Assembly: GCA_963820375.1 (NCBI GenBank)
Contig: CAWFZX010000016.1
Location: 186,001-250,000, forward strand
Direction: 5' to 3'
Length of the DNA stretch: 64,000 nt
From: AWTP1-13 sp963820375
GTDB taxonomy: Bacteria > Pseudomonadota > Alphaproteobacteria > Rhizobiales > Hyphomicrobiaceae
Position 1 is the first letter of the stretch. Every line of letters begins with the position of its first letter. Below are positions 19,471 through 31,523 of this stretch, in pieces. The translations under genes and the position numbers were made by a program. The notes beneath the pieces are model-generated. The model was not told the DNA's origin. It did no database searches and saw only the letters and a program-made list of their open reading frames with translations.

Positions 19471-19499
19471 TTGACACGGAGGGGAGCAAAGGTTAGATA
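19471..19499 (+). promoter_or_regulatory. Putative rRNA operon promoter (-35 TTGACA / -10 TAGATA)
   Basis: A perfect TTGACA (19471-19476) is followed after 17 bases by TAGATA (19494-19499). An A/T-rich patch (AAAAAATTTA, 19452-19461) just upstream fits an UP element that strengthens rRNA promoters. The position, about 390 bases before 16S, suits a stable RNA promoter. The -10 match is only moderate. Confidence 0.6.
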
Positions 19500-19649
19500 C
19501 GGCTTTCGCGCGCCGTGTTCGGGTGCGCGACAGTGGGCAGCAATCTCCGGATTGGACACGAGGGTGCTCTGGCTTGACCAGGAGGCACACTTCGTTATCT
19601 CCACGACGGGCCGACGAAAGTCGGGCCGCGGTTGTGGTCGAAGCCCCGG

Positions 19650-19662
19650 TGCTCTTTGACAA
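19650..19662 (+). promoter_or_regulatory. boxA antitermination element in rRNA leader
   Basis: TGCTCTTTGACAA differs by one base from the E. coli rRNA boxA (TGCTCTTTAACAA), which recruits NusB-NusE and lets RNA polymerase pass Rho-dependent terminators in the untranslated rRNA transcript. It sits about 225 bases before 16S rRNA. Confidence 0.75.
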
Positions 19663-19887
19663 GTGGTTTGAAGAAAGGGAAACGCAGGCGGCGGAGTCCT
19701 GGCGGATCCGTAGGGCGTGTCAACGCCCGATGGGTCGCAACAAGACTCTGGCGATCTCTGCGTTTCAGCCATCACCATGGCGCGTCACACCTGGGCAACT
19801 GGGTTGGATGCGTCGCGTGTGAAGGTGCCCGTTACGCAGAAGATCCTTGGAGAGATTCCTTCCAAGCCGACCAGAATCAGAACTTTC

Positions 19888-21378
<1,491 letters not shown>

Positions 21379-21531
21379 GAACCTTGGTAAGGTTAGGCCT
21401 CGTGCCTCACCTCTCGGTTCCTCATTAGAAAATCGGAACCAGTTCTGGAATCGAATTGGTTCTGCGAAATGCCTGCGGGACACCGCCGCCTTCGTTTCTC
21501 TTTCTTCGTTTGGACGTCCGCCGCGTTTACC

Positions 21532-21608
21532 GGGCCTGTAGCTCAGTTGGTTAGAGCGCGCGCTTGATAAGCGTGAGGTCGAAAGTTCAAATCTTTCCAG
21601 GCCCACCA
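21532..21608 (+). tRNA. tRNA-Ile (GAT)
   Basis: A 77-base cloverleaf beginning GGGCCTGTAGCTCAGTTGG, with anticodon GAT in the loop TTGATAA, T-arm TTCAAATC and encoded CCA end. It lies 160 bases after 16S rRNA, in the usual spacer position. Confidence 0.97.
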
Positions 21609-21665
21609 ATATCCTGGTGGCGCGATCGTAATTGGGATCGTGGCCTGGAAGAGTCGGGACGAGAC

Positions 21666-21741
21666 GGGGCCATAGCTCAGTTGGGAGAGCGCCTGCTTTG
21701 CAAGCAGGAGGTCGTCGGTTCGATCCCGTCTGGCTCCACCA
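21666..21741 (+). tRNA. tRNA-Ala (TGC)
   Basis: A 76-base cloverleaf beginning GGGGCCATAGCTCAGTTGG, with anticodon TGC in the loop TTTGCAA, T-arm TTCGATCC and encoded CCA. It is the second spacer tRNA, 57 bases after tRNA-Ile, the standard Ile-Ala order. Confidence 0.97.
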
Positions 21742-22097
21742 GACCCTAGGATGGAAAGCACGTCCAACGTCGAAGAGTACCGTTTCGCCGCGATCTATGC
21801 GGCGCCATTCTTGACATCGTGAAGAAGGGATACGCCCGAGACGCCGGATGCGAATGATCCGCGTCATCTCTGGGCCTGCAGAAACGCTCGCGCCGTGCAT
21901 GTGCACGGGGCTGGCGGATCGGCGGCCGTGGGATCGATGAGCTCGCTAACCGCAAGCTCCGATTGGGTCTATCTCGATGCAAACTGGTCTTTCTAGAGGC
22001 GGTGTTCACCAGCCGAGAAGGATGCGGGACGCGCGCCGGCGCTGAAAAGCGTTGGTGGGCTGCCACATCTCTCAGGTGGGCATTGCTAATGAGAGCG
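21742..22097 (+). other. tRNA-Ala to 23S rRNA spacer, 356 bases
   Basis: A transcribed spacer between tRNA-Ala and 23S rRNA. Short open frames here have no recognisable content. The GAGAGCGATC just before 23S pairs in part with sequence after its 3' end (GAACGCTCTC at 24892-24901), consistent with the long processing stem cut by RNase III. Confidence 0.6.
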
Positions 22098-24894
<2,797 letters not shown>

Positions 24895-25050
24895 CGCTCT
24901 CATTAAGCAATGCTCATCTGGTCGCAATGCCCGCGGCGGCGTGTCGAAACGCCAGCGTGGGCGCTTGCGACAGCGCCCGCCTCTGGTGGGTGCTGGATGA
25001 GCGTGAGAATCGCCTGTAGAATGCCAGACCAGTTTGCCTCATCCCTTTGC

Positions 25051-25170
25051 TGACCTGGTGATTATAGCGGGGTGGCTGCACCCGATCCCATTCCGAACTC
25101 GGCCGTGAAACGCCCCAGCGCCGATGGTACTCCGTCTTAAGACGCGGGAGAGTAGGTCGTTGCCAGGTCT
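25051..25170 (+). rRNA. rrf: 5S ribosomal RNA
   Basis: About 120 bases. The 5' GACCTGG pairs with the 3' CCAGGTC to form helix I. The internal CCCGATCCCATTCCGAACTC and the loop with GAGAGTAGGTCG are diagnostic. It lies about 156 bases after 23S rRNA. Confidence 0.96.
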
Positions 25171-25226
25171 GCCAAGGGATGCGGCAACAACATCAGCATC
25201 GAGATCCCTTCTTCACAAACTCTCAG

Positions 25227-25270
25227 GCACAGGGCCGTCGCGCGATCCGCGACGGCCCTGTGCATTTGAG
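25227..25270 (+). terminator. Hairpin terminator of the rRNA operon
   Basis: A perfect 16-bp inverted repeat: GCACAGGGCCGTCGCG (25227-25242), a 5-base loop CGATC, then its complement (25248-25263). It is followed by ATTTGAG, a poor T-tract. The position 57 bases after 5S and the very stable stem fit transcription termination. It also lies just beyond the stop of the convergent methyltransferase gene and could serve both strands. Confidence 0.7.
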
Positions 25271-25315
25271 CCGCCAGCTGTCGTGCCCCGTTGCGCACAG
25301 CCAGCCCCCGGCGCT

Positions 25316-26155
25316 TTAGCGCATTGGCGGGAGTGCAAGCGTATCGGCATGGCCGACCACCGCTGCCGTGCGGCGCAGCCCACGCCAACTTGCCAGCCTC
25401 CCTGCCGCAAGGCGCCCGGTCTCTTTGGCGGCGGCCGCAAAGCCGTCCGCCAGAGCGTCGATGAGGTCTTGATCCGTCGGACCTAGGCGCCAAGCGCTGT
25501 CCGCTTCGCTCACCGTGTAGCGTGCGGCCGCAAAAGCATCGCTCAGAAGGTCGGGAGCGCTTGGCCCCGCTGCCGCCCCGAAGCCCTTGTCGCCGCCCTG
25601 ATGCGCGTGGAAGGCTTCGCACATGGCCGCGTCGGCCTCGTGCTCGGGTTGCCAGCGCTGATCGCCGTCGTAGGTGAGCACCGTATAGAAGGCGCAGTTG
25701 CGCGCCGCCACCGCGGCCGCGACCTTGGCAATGAAGTCCGCAGAGGCAAGATCAAACAGCGCCGCGGCCGTCACCAGATGCGCGGCCGGATCGAGCGCGC
25801 CCTGCAGGTCGCCGGCGAGATCGGCACGGCGGAAGGCAACGTTGATGCGTTGCTGGCCCTTGCGCAAGCTGAGCTCGCCGTTGGCGTCCTTGCTGGCGTC
25901 GGCCCAGGCGGTGAGCCGTACGGCCGCCGCATCCAGCAGGGCCTGATCGTGGTCGACCAGCGTCCAGTGCTGCTCGGGCCCGAGCAGGGGGGCCGTTGCC
26001 CGCAGGTTCGAACCGGTCCCACAGCCGAGATCTACCACCATCAGCGGTTGCCACCCGTCGAAATAGCGGGCAAGGGCGCCGGCCAATGCTCGGTTGCGCG
26101 AGCGGTGGTCGACCGGCTCCCGCAGGTCGAGCCAATTGGGGCTAAACCCGCTCAT
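25316..26155 (-). CDS. Class I SAM-dependent methyltransferase
   Basis: A cytoplasmic methyltransferase of 279 residues. The SAM-binding motif I is MVVDLGCGTGSNLRA (about residues 38-53). Acidic motif II is WTLVDHD, and later elements include FRRADLAG and LVTAAALFDLAS. The substrate is not readable. The ATG overlaps the stop of the upstream glycosyltransferase gene (ATGA, 4 bases), so translation is probably coupled. It is the last gene of the dehydrogenase / pterin-synthase-like / glycosyltransferase cluster, which suggests that it methylates the same product. It ends near the rRNA terminator hairpin on the opposite strand. Confidence 0.85.
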   Translation of the reverse strand: MSGFSPNWLDLREPVDHRSRNRALAGALARYFDGWQPLMVVDLGCGTGSNLRATAPLLGPEQHWTLVDHDQALLDAAAVRLTAWADASKDANGELSLRKGQQRINVAFRRADLAGDLQGALDPAAHLVTAAALFDLASADFIAKVAAAVAARNCAFYTVLTYDGDQRWQPEHEADAAMCEAFHAHQGGDKGFGAAAGPSAPDLLSDAFAAARYTVSEADSAWRLGPTDQDLIDALADGFAAAAKETGRLAAGRLASWRGLRRTAAVVGHADTLALPPMR

Positions 26156-27294
26156 GGCGCGACCTCCTCGAGGACGAGGGAGATGATGCGCGCGGTCTCC
26201 TCCCAGCGCGGCAGGTTCTGTCCGGCAGACCAGGCGGCAGCGGCCAGCTGCCGGCGCAGCGGCGCATCGTGCATGGCCCTCTGCAATGCCGCTGCCAAGG
26301 CCTTGACGTCGCCGGGCGGCACTTTGATGGCACAGGCGTCCGGCACGGTTTCGGCCGCCGCCCCGCCAGTCGTGGTGATAATCGGCAGCCCGTGGGCGAG
26401 CGCTTCGCTCAGCACCATGCCATAACCTTCATACAATGATGCGGCCACAAACAAGTCGGTGCGCGCATAAAGGGCGGCGAGCACGCTCTCATCGACGGCA
26501 CCGATCAGGCGCACGCGATCGGATACGCAACACCCTTTGATGATGGCTTCGATCGCGATGGTTGTGTCCGGACTGCGGTCGCGATCGCCGGCGATCGTCA
26601 GCCTCCAATCAAGATGTTTGAAGTCGGCGAGCGCCTGCACCAAGAGGTCATAGCCCTTGCGGGGCACCACCGATCCGACGGCCAGAAGTTCAAGCCGAGC
26701 CGAGGCGGCAGCACCGGCAAAACCGCTGCCCGCGGCCCCGGCCGACGGTGCGGACCCGGCGCCAGGGCTCTGCCTCATCGCCGCCGGTGCCAGCCTCGTG
26801 CGCACGCTCAGGGAGGCTGCTGGATCGGTGCCGGGCACGGCCACGGTGAGCTTTTCGGCGGGCACGGCGAATTGCCCAAGCAGCACACGCGCCGTCGTCG
26901 GGCTTGTCACAATCACGCGGCGGGCGAGGGCCAGGGCCGCCGTTTCGGTGGCCTTGAGCTGGGCTTGTCGCTCGGCTGACAGGCCGGTCTCCAGGCACAG
27001 CGGGTGATGCACCAGCGCGACAATGGGACACTGCGCGCGGGCAATGATCTCGGCCGGCATTGCTCCATAGGCCAGCCCGTCAACCAAGAGCACCTTGCTA
27101 GGCGGCAGCTCAGCAAAAATACGCGCCGTTGTGGCGAGCTCGTTCGAGCTCGGGGCTGGATAGCCGTCAGGCAGGGCAAGGTGGTCGGCAGCGATGCGGA
27201 ACTGCGCCAGCAGTTCGAGCACGCGCCGAGCGTAGATGTAGCCGCCGGTGCGCTGCTTTAAATCGCCGGGAACGGCGAACGCCGCCTCGATCAT
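26152..27294 (-). CDS. Glycosyltransferase family 4 protein
   Basis: A GT-B fold glycosyltransferase, about 380 residues. The N-terminal half begins IEAAFAVPGDLKQRTGGYIYARR, with the glycine-rich acceptor-side loop. The C-terminal half has LLAVGSVVPRKGYDLLVQAL, LTIAGDRDR, and the nucleotide-sugar motif with FVAASLYEGYGMVLSEALAHGLPII (the E-x7-E motif of GT4). ATG 27294 was chosen: GAGCAGG lies just upstream and the longer frame to 27480 overlaps the preceding gene. The donor and acceptor are unknown. Its stop overlaps the methyltransferase start, and its own ATG overlaps the stop of a 47-residue ORF. Tight coupling with a pterin-synthase-like gene hints at glycosylation of a pterin-like molecule, as inference. 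Confidence 0.87.
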   Translation of the reverse strand: MIEAAFAVPGDLKQRTGGYIYARRVLELLAQFRIAADHLALPDGYPAPSSNELATTARIFAELPPSKVLLVDGLAYGAMPAEIIARAQCPIVALVHHPLCLETGLSAERQAQLKATETAALALARRVIVTSPTTARVLLGQFAVPAEKLTVAVPGTDPAASLSVRTRLAPAAMRQSPGAGSAPSAGAAGSGFAGAAASARLELLAVGSVVPRKGYDLLVQALADFKHLDWRLTIAGDRDRSPDTTIAIEAIIKGCCVSDRVRLIGAVDESVLAALYARTDLFVAASLYEGYGMVLSEALAHGLPIITTTGGAAAETVPDACAIKVPPGDVKALAAALQRAMHDAPLRRQLAAAAWSAGQNLPRWEETARIISLVLEEVAP

Positions 27295-27434
27295 GGCCTG
27301 CTCGCGCAGCGCGCCGGGTCCGGCGTCTTTGGCCCGCCATCCCATGCCGCGGTTGCGAACCGCAGGGCTGGCCGCGTCCCCGGCACAGGCGCCGCGGCGA
27401 TGCCGGTGGTCTGTTGCTTTGCCAGGTGAGCCAT
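27291..27434 (-). CDS. Possible small ORF (47 residues) between pterin synthase-like and glycosyltransferase genes
   Basis: The ORF begins with ATG two bases after the stop of the pterin-synthase-like gene and ends in a TGA that overlaps the ATG of the glycosyltransferase (ATGA). The product starts AHLAKQQTTGIAAAPVPGTRP and ends PARCASRP. It has no motif, no membrane segment and a weak AGGGG ribosome-binding site inside the upstream gene. The arrangement fits a translationally coupled leader ORF. It may equally be a non-coding gap that happens to be open, since GC-rich DNA favours this. Confidence 0.35.
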   Translation of the reverse strand: MAHLAKQQTTGIAAAPVPGTRPALRFATAAWDGGPKTPDPARCASRP

Positions 27435-27436
27435 GG

Positions 27437-27835
27437 TCACACCGCCCCTTCGAAGGAGGCCCGCGCCAGATCGGTCTCATGTAGGGTCACCTTGATTTTG
27501 GCAAGGCCCCTGCCGTCCTCTCCCAAGGCACCGTCTTTCGCCGCCTTCACCATGGCCTCGAACACGTAGCGGCAGAGGAATTCCGTGGTCGTCAGGGTGC
27601 CCTTGAACTGCGGCAGCGTGTCGAGGTTCTGGTAGGCCAGCGGCTTCAGCGTCCGGTTGAGCACATCGAGGGCGGCGCCGATGTCGACCACCACATTCTG
27701 CCGCGTCAAGGTCTCCCGATAGAAGGCCACATCGACCACGAAGGTTGCCCCGTGCATGCCCTGCGCCGGTCCGAAGAAGGGGTCGGGCAGGCTGTGAGCG
27801 ATCATGATGCGGTCGCGCACCTCGACGGCGTACAT
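27437..27835 (-). CDS. 6-pyruvoyltetrahydropterin synthase / QueD-like protein, variant active site
   Basis: A T-fold protein of 132 residues, the right length for the PTPS/QueD family, which converts dihydroneopterin triphosphate to pyruvoyl- or carboxy-tetrahydropterin. Visible elements: IMIAHSL (first zinc His), GMHGATFVVDVAF (equivalent of CxxxHGHNY), NVVVDIG, YQNLDTLPQFKGTLTTTEFLCRYVFE (the NLD...TTE block), and HETDLA near the C-terminus. The HGH pair is HGA, and the Cys four residues before it is Ala, so one zinc His and the catalytic Cys are absent. AGGAGA lies 6 bases before the ATG. It follows the dehydrogenase gene by 17 bases. It may have a related but altered reaction. Confidence 0.8.
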   Translation of the reverse strand: MYAVEVRDRIMIAHSLPDPFFGPAQGMHGATFVVDVAFYRETLTRQNVVVDIGAALDVLNRTLKPLAYQNLDTLPQFKGTLTTTEFLCRYVFEAMVKAAKDGALGEDGRGLAKIKVTLHETDLARASFEGAV

Positions 27836-27852
27836 GCGGTATCTCCTGTGGA

Positions 27853-28857
27853 TCAGAGCTGCGGATAGCGGATGACGGGGGCCAGCCCGCGCGCGCCGGC
27901 AGCGAGCGCCACTGGCAAGGCCTGCGCGGCCATCTCGAAGGCGATCTCCTCGGCCACCAGCTGATCGAGCGCTGGCGCGGCCAGCAACCCGAGAGCGGCT
28001 TCCAGACGGCGGCGAAAGCTCCAGCGCGGGCGCCGGCTGGGCGAGACCTGTCCGACCTGAGAGGCAAGGATCCGCAGCCGGCGACTGTGAAAGGCGCCGC
28101 CAAGCCCCACCGCGACGGTCTTGTCGCCATACCAGCTCATTTCCACAATGCTGGCCTCGACCCCCGCACAGCTGATGGCGGCATCGAGACCAGCCGCAGT
28201 GGCGCTGGCATGGAACACCACGTCGGCATCTGCGGGCGTATGTTCCGGCCTGGCGAAGCCCACGCCAAGCCCTTCGAGCAGCGGCTTGCGCTCTTCGGCG
28301 ACATCGACGGCGGTGACGACAGCGCCGGGCAGGCGGGCAGCGAGCGATGCCACCAACAGGCCCACCACGCCCGCGCCGACGACCACGATGCGATCGCCCG
28401 GGCCCGCGCCGCTGTCCCAGATGGCGTTGAGGGCCGTCTCCATGTTGGCGGCCAAGGTCGCGCGCCGCGCCGGGATGTCCGCCGGTATCGGCACCAGGGC
28501 GTCAAGCGGGGCGTTGAAGTAGTCCTGGTGCGGATGCAAGACGAAAACCTGGCCTCCCAGCAGATGGGCCGGACCGTCCTCGACGATGCCGGTGGCGCAG
28601 TAGCCATATTTGACCGGGAACGGAAAGGCGCCCTCCTGCAGGGGCGCCCGCATCCGTTGCCATTCGCTGGGGCCGATGGCGCCTTCAAAAATAAGACGTT
28701 CCGTGCCGCGGCTGATGCCGCTGAAAAGGCTGCGCACCCGGGCTTCGCCCGGCCCCGGCGGCGGCAGCGGCGCGCTGCGCAGCTCCACGGCGCCCTTTTT
28801 GACGTACCACAGGGCCCGCGCCACGCGGGACTTGCCGGTTGATCGGCGCGCCATCAT
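27853..28857 (-). CDS. Medium-chain (zinc-type) dehydrogenase, BchC-like clade
   Basis: A cytoplasmic MDR-superfamily oxidoreductase of 334 residues. The N-terminal catalytic domain has FSGISRGTERL and FPVKYGYCATGIV. The Rossmann domain has IVVVGAGVVGLLVASLAARL (GxGxxG, about residues 155-175), then VTAVDVAEERK. The usual zinc-ligand Cys-Gly-Thr-D pattern is replaced by SGISRGTE, a form I associate with the bacteriochlorophyllide dehydrogenase (BchC) side of the family, which lacks classical structural zinc. The open frame continues upstream, but only into the coding region of the divergent opgH-like gene. It is the first gene of the cluster leading to the pterin-synthase-like protein. Confidence 0.85.
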   Translation of the reverse strand: MMARRSTGKSRVARALWYVKKGAVELRSAPLPPPGPGEARVRSLFSGISRGTERLIFEGAIGPSEWQRMRAPLQEGAFPFPVKYGYCATGIVEDGPAHLLGGQVFVLHPHQDYFNAPLDALVPIPADIPARRATLAANMETALNAIWDSGAGPGDRIVVVGAGVVGLLVASLAARLPGAVVTAVDVAEERKPLLEGLGVGFARPEHTPADADVVFHASATAAGLDAAISCAGVEASIVEMSWYGDKTVAVGLGGAFHSRRLRILASQVGQVSPSRRPRWSFRRRLEAALGLLAAPALDQLVAEEIAFEMAAQALPVALAAGARGLAPVIRYPQL

Positions 28858-28917
28858 GTTACCGCTCCGAACTGCCAGGATTGCGCCGCTGCCATAAACC
28901 ACCCGGATGAACGTTGC

Positions 28918-30726
28918 ATGAGCGACAGTCTCGATGCCCCCGCGCAGGGGGCACTGCCTCCTCCCGCCTTGAGCCTTACGACACCCACCGGCCTCCAGTC
29001 CATCGACGAGCTGACCCGCCGCCGTCGGGTGGTGTTGGGCCTCAATGCCGCGACCTATGCCGGGGTGCTCGGCTGGGCAGGCTTGATCCTTGGCGCCGGT
29101 GGCTGGACCTGGGTCGACGGCATTCTCTTTGGCTGCTTTGCACTCGGCACGCCTTGGGCGGTGCTGGGTTTCTGGAACGCGCTGATCGGGCTGTGGCTTC
29201 TGCATTTTCGCGGCAAGGACGCCCGGCTTGATGTCGCGCCCTACGCGGCGTCCGGCGACCAGCCAGCGCCGATCCGCGTCAAGACCGCTATCTTCATGAC
29301 CCTGCGTAACGAAGATGCCGCGCGGGCCATCCAACGCTTCAAAATCGTTGCCGACAGTCTCGAGCGCACGGGCGAGAGCGGCGCCTTTAGCTATTTTATC
29401 CTGAGCGACAGCAATAACCCTGGCGCGGTGGCCGCCGAGGAGGCGGCCGTTGCGGCCTGGAAGAGCGTCGCTAGCGACCCAGATCGCATCATCTATCGCC
29501 GGCGCCGCGACAACGTCGGCTACAAGGCTGGCAACGTGCGCGACTTCTGCGCCCGCTGGGGCGACCAGTTCAACCTGATGCTGCCGTTGGACGCCGACAG
29601 CCTGATGTCCGGCGCGGAAATCGTGCGCCTGGTGCGCATGATGCAGGCCCATCCCAAGATCGGCATCCTGCAAAGCCTGGTTGTGGGCATGCCCTCGCCC
29701 AGCGCTTTTGCCCGCATTTTCCAGTTCGGCATGCGCCACGGTATGCGCTCCTACACCATGGGCCAGGCCTGGTGGGTGGGCGATTGCGGCCCGTTCTGGG
29801 GACACAATGCGTTGGTGCGCATCGGCCCATTCCGCGCCCAATGCGATCTGCCCGTGCTGCCCGGGAAACCGCCGCTCGGAGGCCACGTGCTGTCGCACGA
29901 TCAGGTGGAGGCCACCTTGATGCGCCGGGCCGGCTACGAGGTGCGGGTGCTGCCCGAGGAGGTCGGCAGCTGGGAGGAGAATCCGCCCACCATGCTGGAG
30001 TTCGCGCGGCGCGATGTGCGCTGGTGCCAGGGCAACATGCAGTACCTGAAGCTGCTGGATCTGCCGGGACTCTATCCGATGAGTCGGTTTCAGTTGTTGT
30101 GGGCGATCCTGATGTTCGTCGGCATCCCAGCCTGGACGCTGATGATCGCCCTGCTGCCGGTGGCCGCTTGGCAGGCCCGGGACGTCGCCGATTTTCCGAT
30201 CGGTGCCGCCAAGGCGCTCTACATTGCCTACTTCATCATGTACCTGATGCCCAAGATCGCCGGGCTTGTCGATGTCGTGCTGACCCGCGGTGGCGTGGCG
30301 CGCTACGGCGGCGCGCTGCGCTTTGCTGCGAGTGCCGCCCTCGAGTTGGCGTTCTCATTCTTGCAGGGCGCCGTCTCCACCATCCGCACCAGCATTTTCA
30401 TGCTGGGCTTGCTGGTGGGCAAATCCGTGGTCTGGGGTGGCCAGGCGCGCGACGCCCAGCGCCTGTCGTGGCGCGAGGCCGCGCGGCATCTGTGGCCACA
30501 GACCGTGTTTGGGGTGATCGTCTGCGGGGCGCTGTTGCTGATCGCCCCGGCCGTGCTGTGGTGGAGCCTGCCGCTCACCGCCGGCTACCTGCTGGCGGTT
30601 CCCTTCGCTGTCGTGACGGCAGAGCCGGCTGTCGGCGCCACCCTGCAGCGCCTGGGCATTTGCGGCATCCCGGAGGATTTTCGTCCGCCGCCGGAAATCA
30701 CCGCCACCCGCGCGGCCGTGACCTGA
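28918..30726 (+). CDS. opgH: Glucan biosynthesis glucosyltransferase H
   Basis: An inner-membrane GT2 glucosyltransferase that builds the beta-glucan backbone of osmoregulated periplasmic glucans from UDP-glucose and extrudes it. The protein (602 residues) has two N-terminal membrane segments (about residues 40-100). A cytoplasmic GT domain follows with FMTLRNED, FILSDSNNP, the DADS metal motif (LPLDADSLM), GHNALVRI and RWCQGNMQY (the QxxRW-type motif). Several C-terminal membrane segments come after that. It is shorter than E. coli OpgH (about 850 residues), as in other alphaproteobacteria. opgG, its usual partner, is not in the window next to it. It is divergent from the dehydrogenase gene, with a 60-base shared upstream region. 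Confidence 0.92.
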   Translation: MSDSLDAPAQGALPPPALSLTTPTGLQSIDELTRRRRVVLGLNAATYAGVLGWAGLILGAGGWTWVDGILFGCFALGTPWAVLGFWNALIGLWLLHFRGKDARLDVAPYAASGDQPAPIRVKTAIFMTLRNEDAARAIQRFKIVADSLERTGESGAFSYFILSDSNNPGAVAAEEAAVAAWKSVASDPDRIIYRRRRDNVGYKAGNVRDFCARWGDQFNLMLPLDADSLMSGAEIVRLVRMMQAHPKIGILQSLVVGMPSPSAFARIFQFGMRHGMRSYTMGQAWWVGDCGPFWGHNALVRIGPFRAQCDLPVLPGKPPLGGHVLSHDQVEATLMRRAGYEVRVLPEEVGSWEENPPTMLEFARRDVRWCQGNMQYLKLLDLPGLYPMSRFQLLWAILMFVGIPAWTLMIALLPVAAWQARDVADFPIGAAKALYIAYFIMYLMPKIAGLVDVVLTRGGVARYGGALRFAASAALELAFSFLQGAVSTIRTSIFMLGLLVGKSVVWGGQARDAQRLSWREAARHLWPQTVFGVIVCGALLLIAPAVLWWSLPLTAGYLLAVPFAVVTAEPAVGATLQRLGICGIPEDFRPPPEITATRAAVT

Positions 30727-30749
30727 GAGCTGAGAGCTAGAGCTGAGAG

Positions 30750-31523
30750 ATGGTCCTTGCTGCCCGAATCGCTGCCGTCCGAAACGATCCGGCGTTTGCC
30801 ACGCTGAGCCGCTCCCTGGAGGTCTATTACGGCAATCTTGCCCGCGATGCGGCGATGGACAACCTGTATGGGCGCTTCCTTGGCTCGGGTGAGCTTGCCT
30901 TCGACATCGGCAGCCATGTCGGTGATCGCATCGGCAGTTTCCGCCGGCTCGGGGCCCGGGTGGTGGCGCTGGAGCCGCAGCCCCTGTGCGCGCAGGCGAT
31001 CCGTCGCATCTATGCCGATGACGGCGCGGTCTTGGTTGTGGAAGCCGCCTGCGCCGACAAGCCCGGCCATTTGACGCTCCGGATCAATTCGACCAATCCG
31101 ACCGTCTCCACCGCGTCGGCGGACTTTGTCGCTGCTGCGGATGGTGCCGGCGGTTGGGAAGGCCAGCTTTGGGATCGGCAGGTCGAAGTGCCCGGCACCA
31201 CCTTGGATGCGTTGATTGCGCTCTATGGCGCTCCGGCGTTCGCCAAGATCGACGTCGAGGGCTTCGAGGATACTGTGCTGCAAGGTCTGTCGCGGCCGCT
31301 GCCGGCGCTATCCTTCGAGTTCACCACGATCCAGCGCGAGGTCGCCTATCGCTGCCTCGATCGGCTAGGCTCGCTGGGCCGCTACGGCTTCGATATCGCG
31401 CTCGGCGAAAGCCAAGTCTTGACGTTCAACCGTTGGCTCAGCCGCGCCGAGATGGCCGCGCACATCGCCGCGCTGTCGCACGAGGCCAATTCCGGGGATG
31501 TTTATTGTGTGCTGCACGGGTGA
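30750..31523 (+). CDS. FkbM family methyltransferase
   Basis: A SAM-dependent O-methyltransferase of the FkbM family, 257 residues; such enzymes often act on sugars or polyketides. SAM motif I is FDIGSHVGDRIGSFRRLGA (about residues 50-68) with VVALEPQP next. The family signature FAKIDVEGFEDTVLQGL is near residue 165, and the C-terminus has SFEFTTIQREV. It starts 23 bases after opgH, so it may modify the same glucan or another surface sugar. The start ATG is weakly preceded by GAGAG. The next gene overlaps its 3' end. Confidence 0.85.
   Translation: MVLAARIAAVRNDPAFATLSRSLEVYYGNLARDAAMDNLYGRFLGSGELAFDIGSHVGDRIGSFRRLGARVVALEPQPLCAQAIRRIYADDGAVLVVEAACADKPGHLTLRINSTNPTVSTASADFVAAADGAGGWEGQLWDRQVEVPGTTLDALIALYGAPAFAKIDVEGFEDTVLQGLSRPLPALSFEFTTIQREVAYRCLDRLGSLGRYGFDIALGESQVLTFNRWLSRAEMAAHIAALSHEANSGDVYCVLHG

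Larger units (their letters stand above)
19209..19887 (+). promoter_or_regulatory. rRNA operon promoter and leader region
   Basis: This 679-base stretch has no convincing gene. It separates the divergent M23 peptidase gene from 16S rRNA and holds the rRNA leader elements listed separately: the strongest promoter-like pair at 19471-19499 and a boxA at 19650-19662. A second, weaker promoter-like pair (TTGACC at 19574 with TATCTC about 16 bases downstream) is possible. The leader from the first promoter to 16S would be about 380 bases. Confidence 0.7.

Noticed and set aside
27853..29898. Long minus-strand open frame (681 codons)
   Set aside because: Its first 347 codons lie antisense to the clear OpgH gene; only the part from 28857 down has dehydrogenase motifs.
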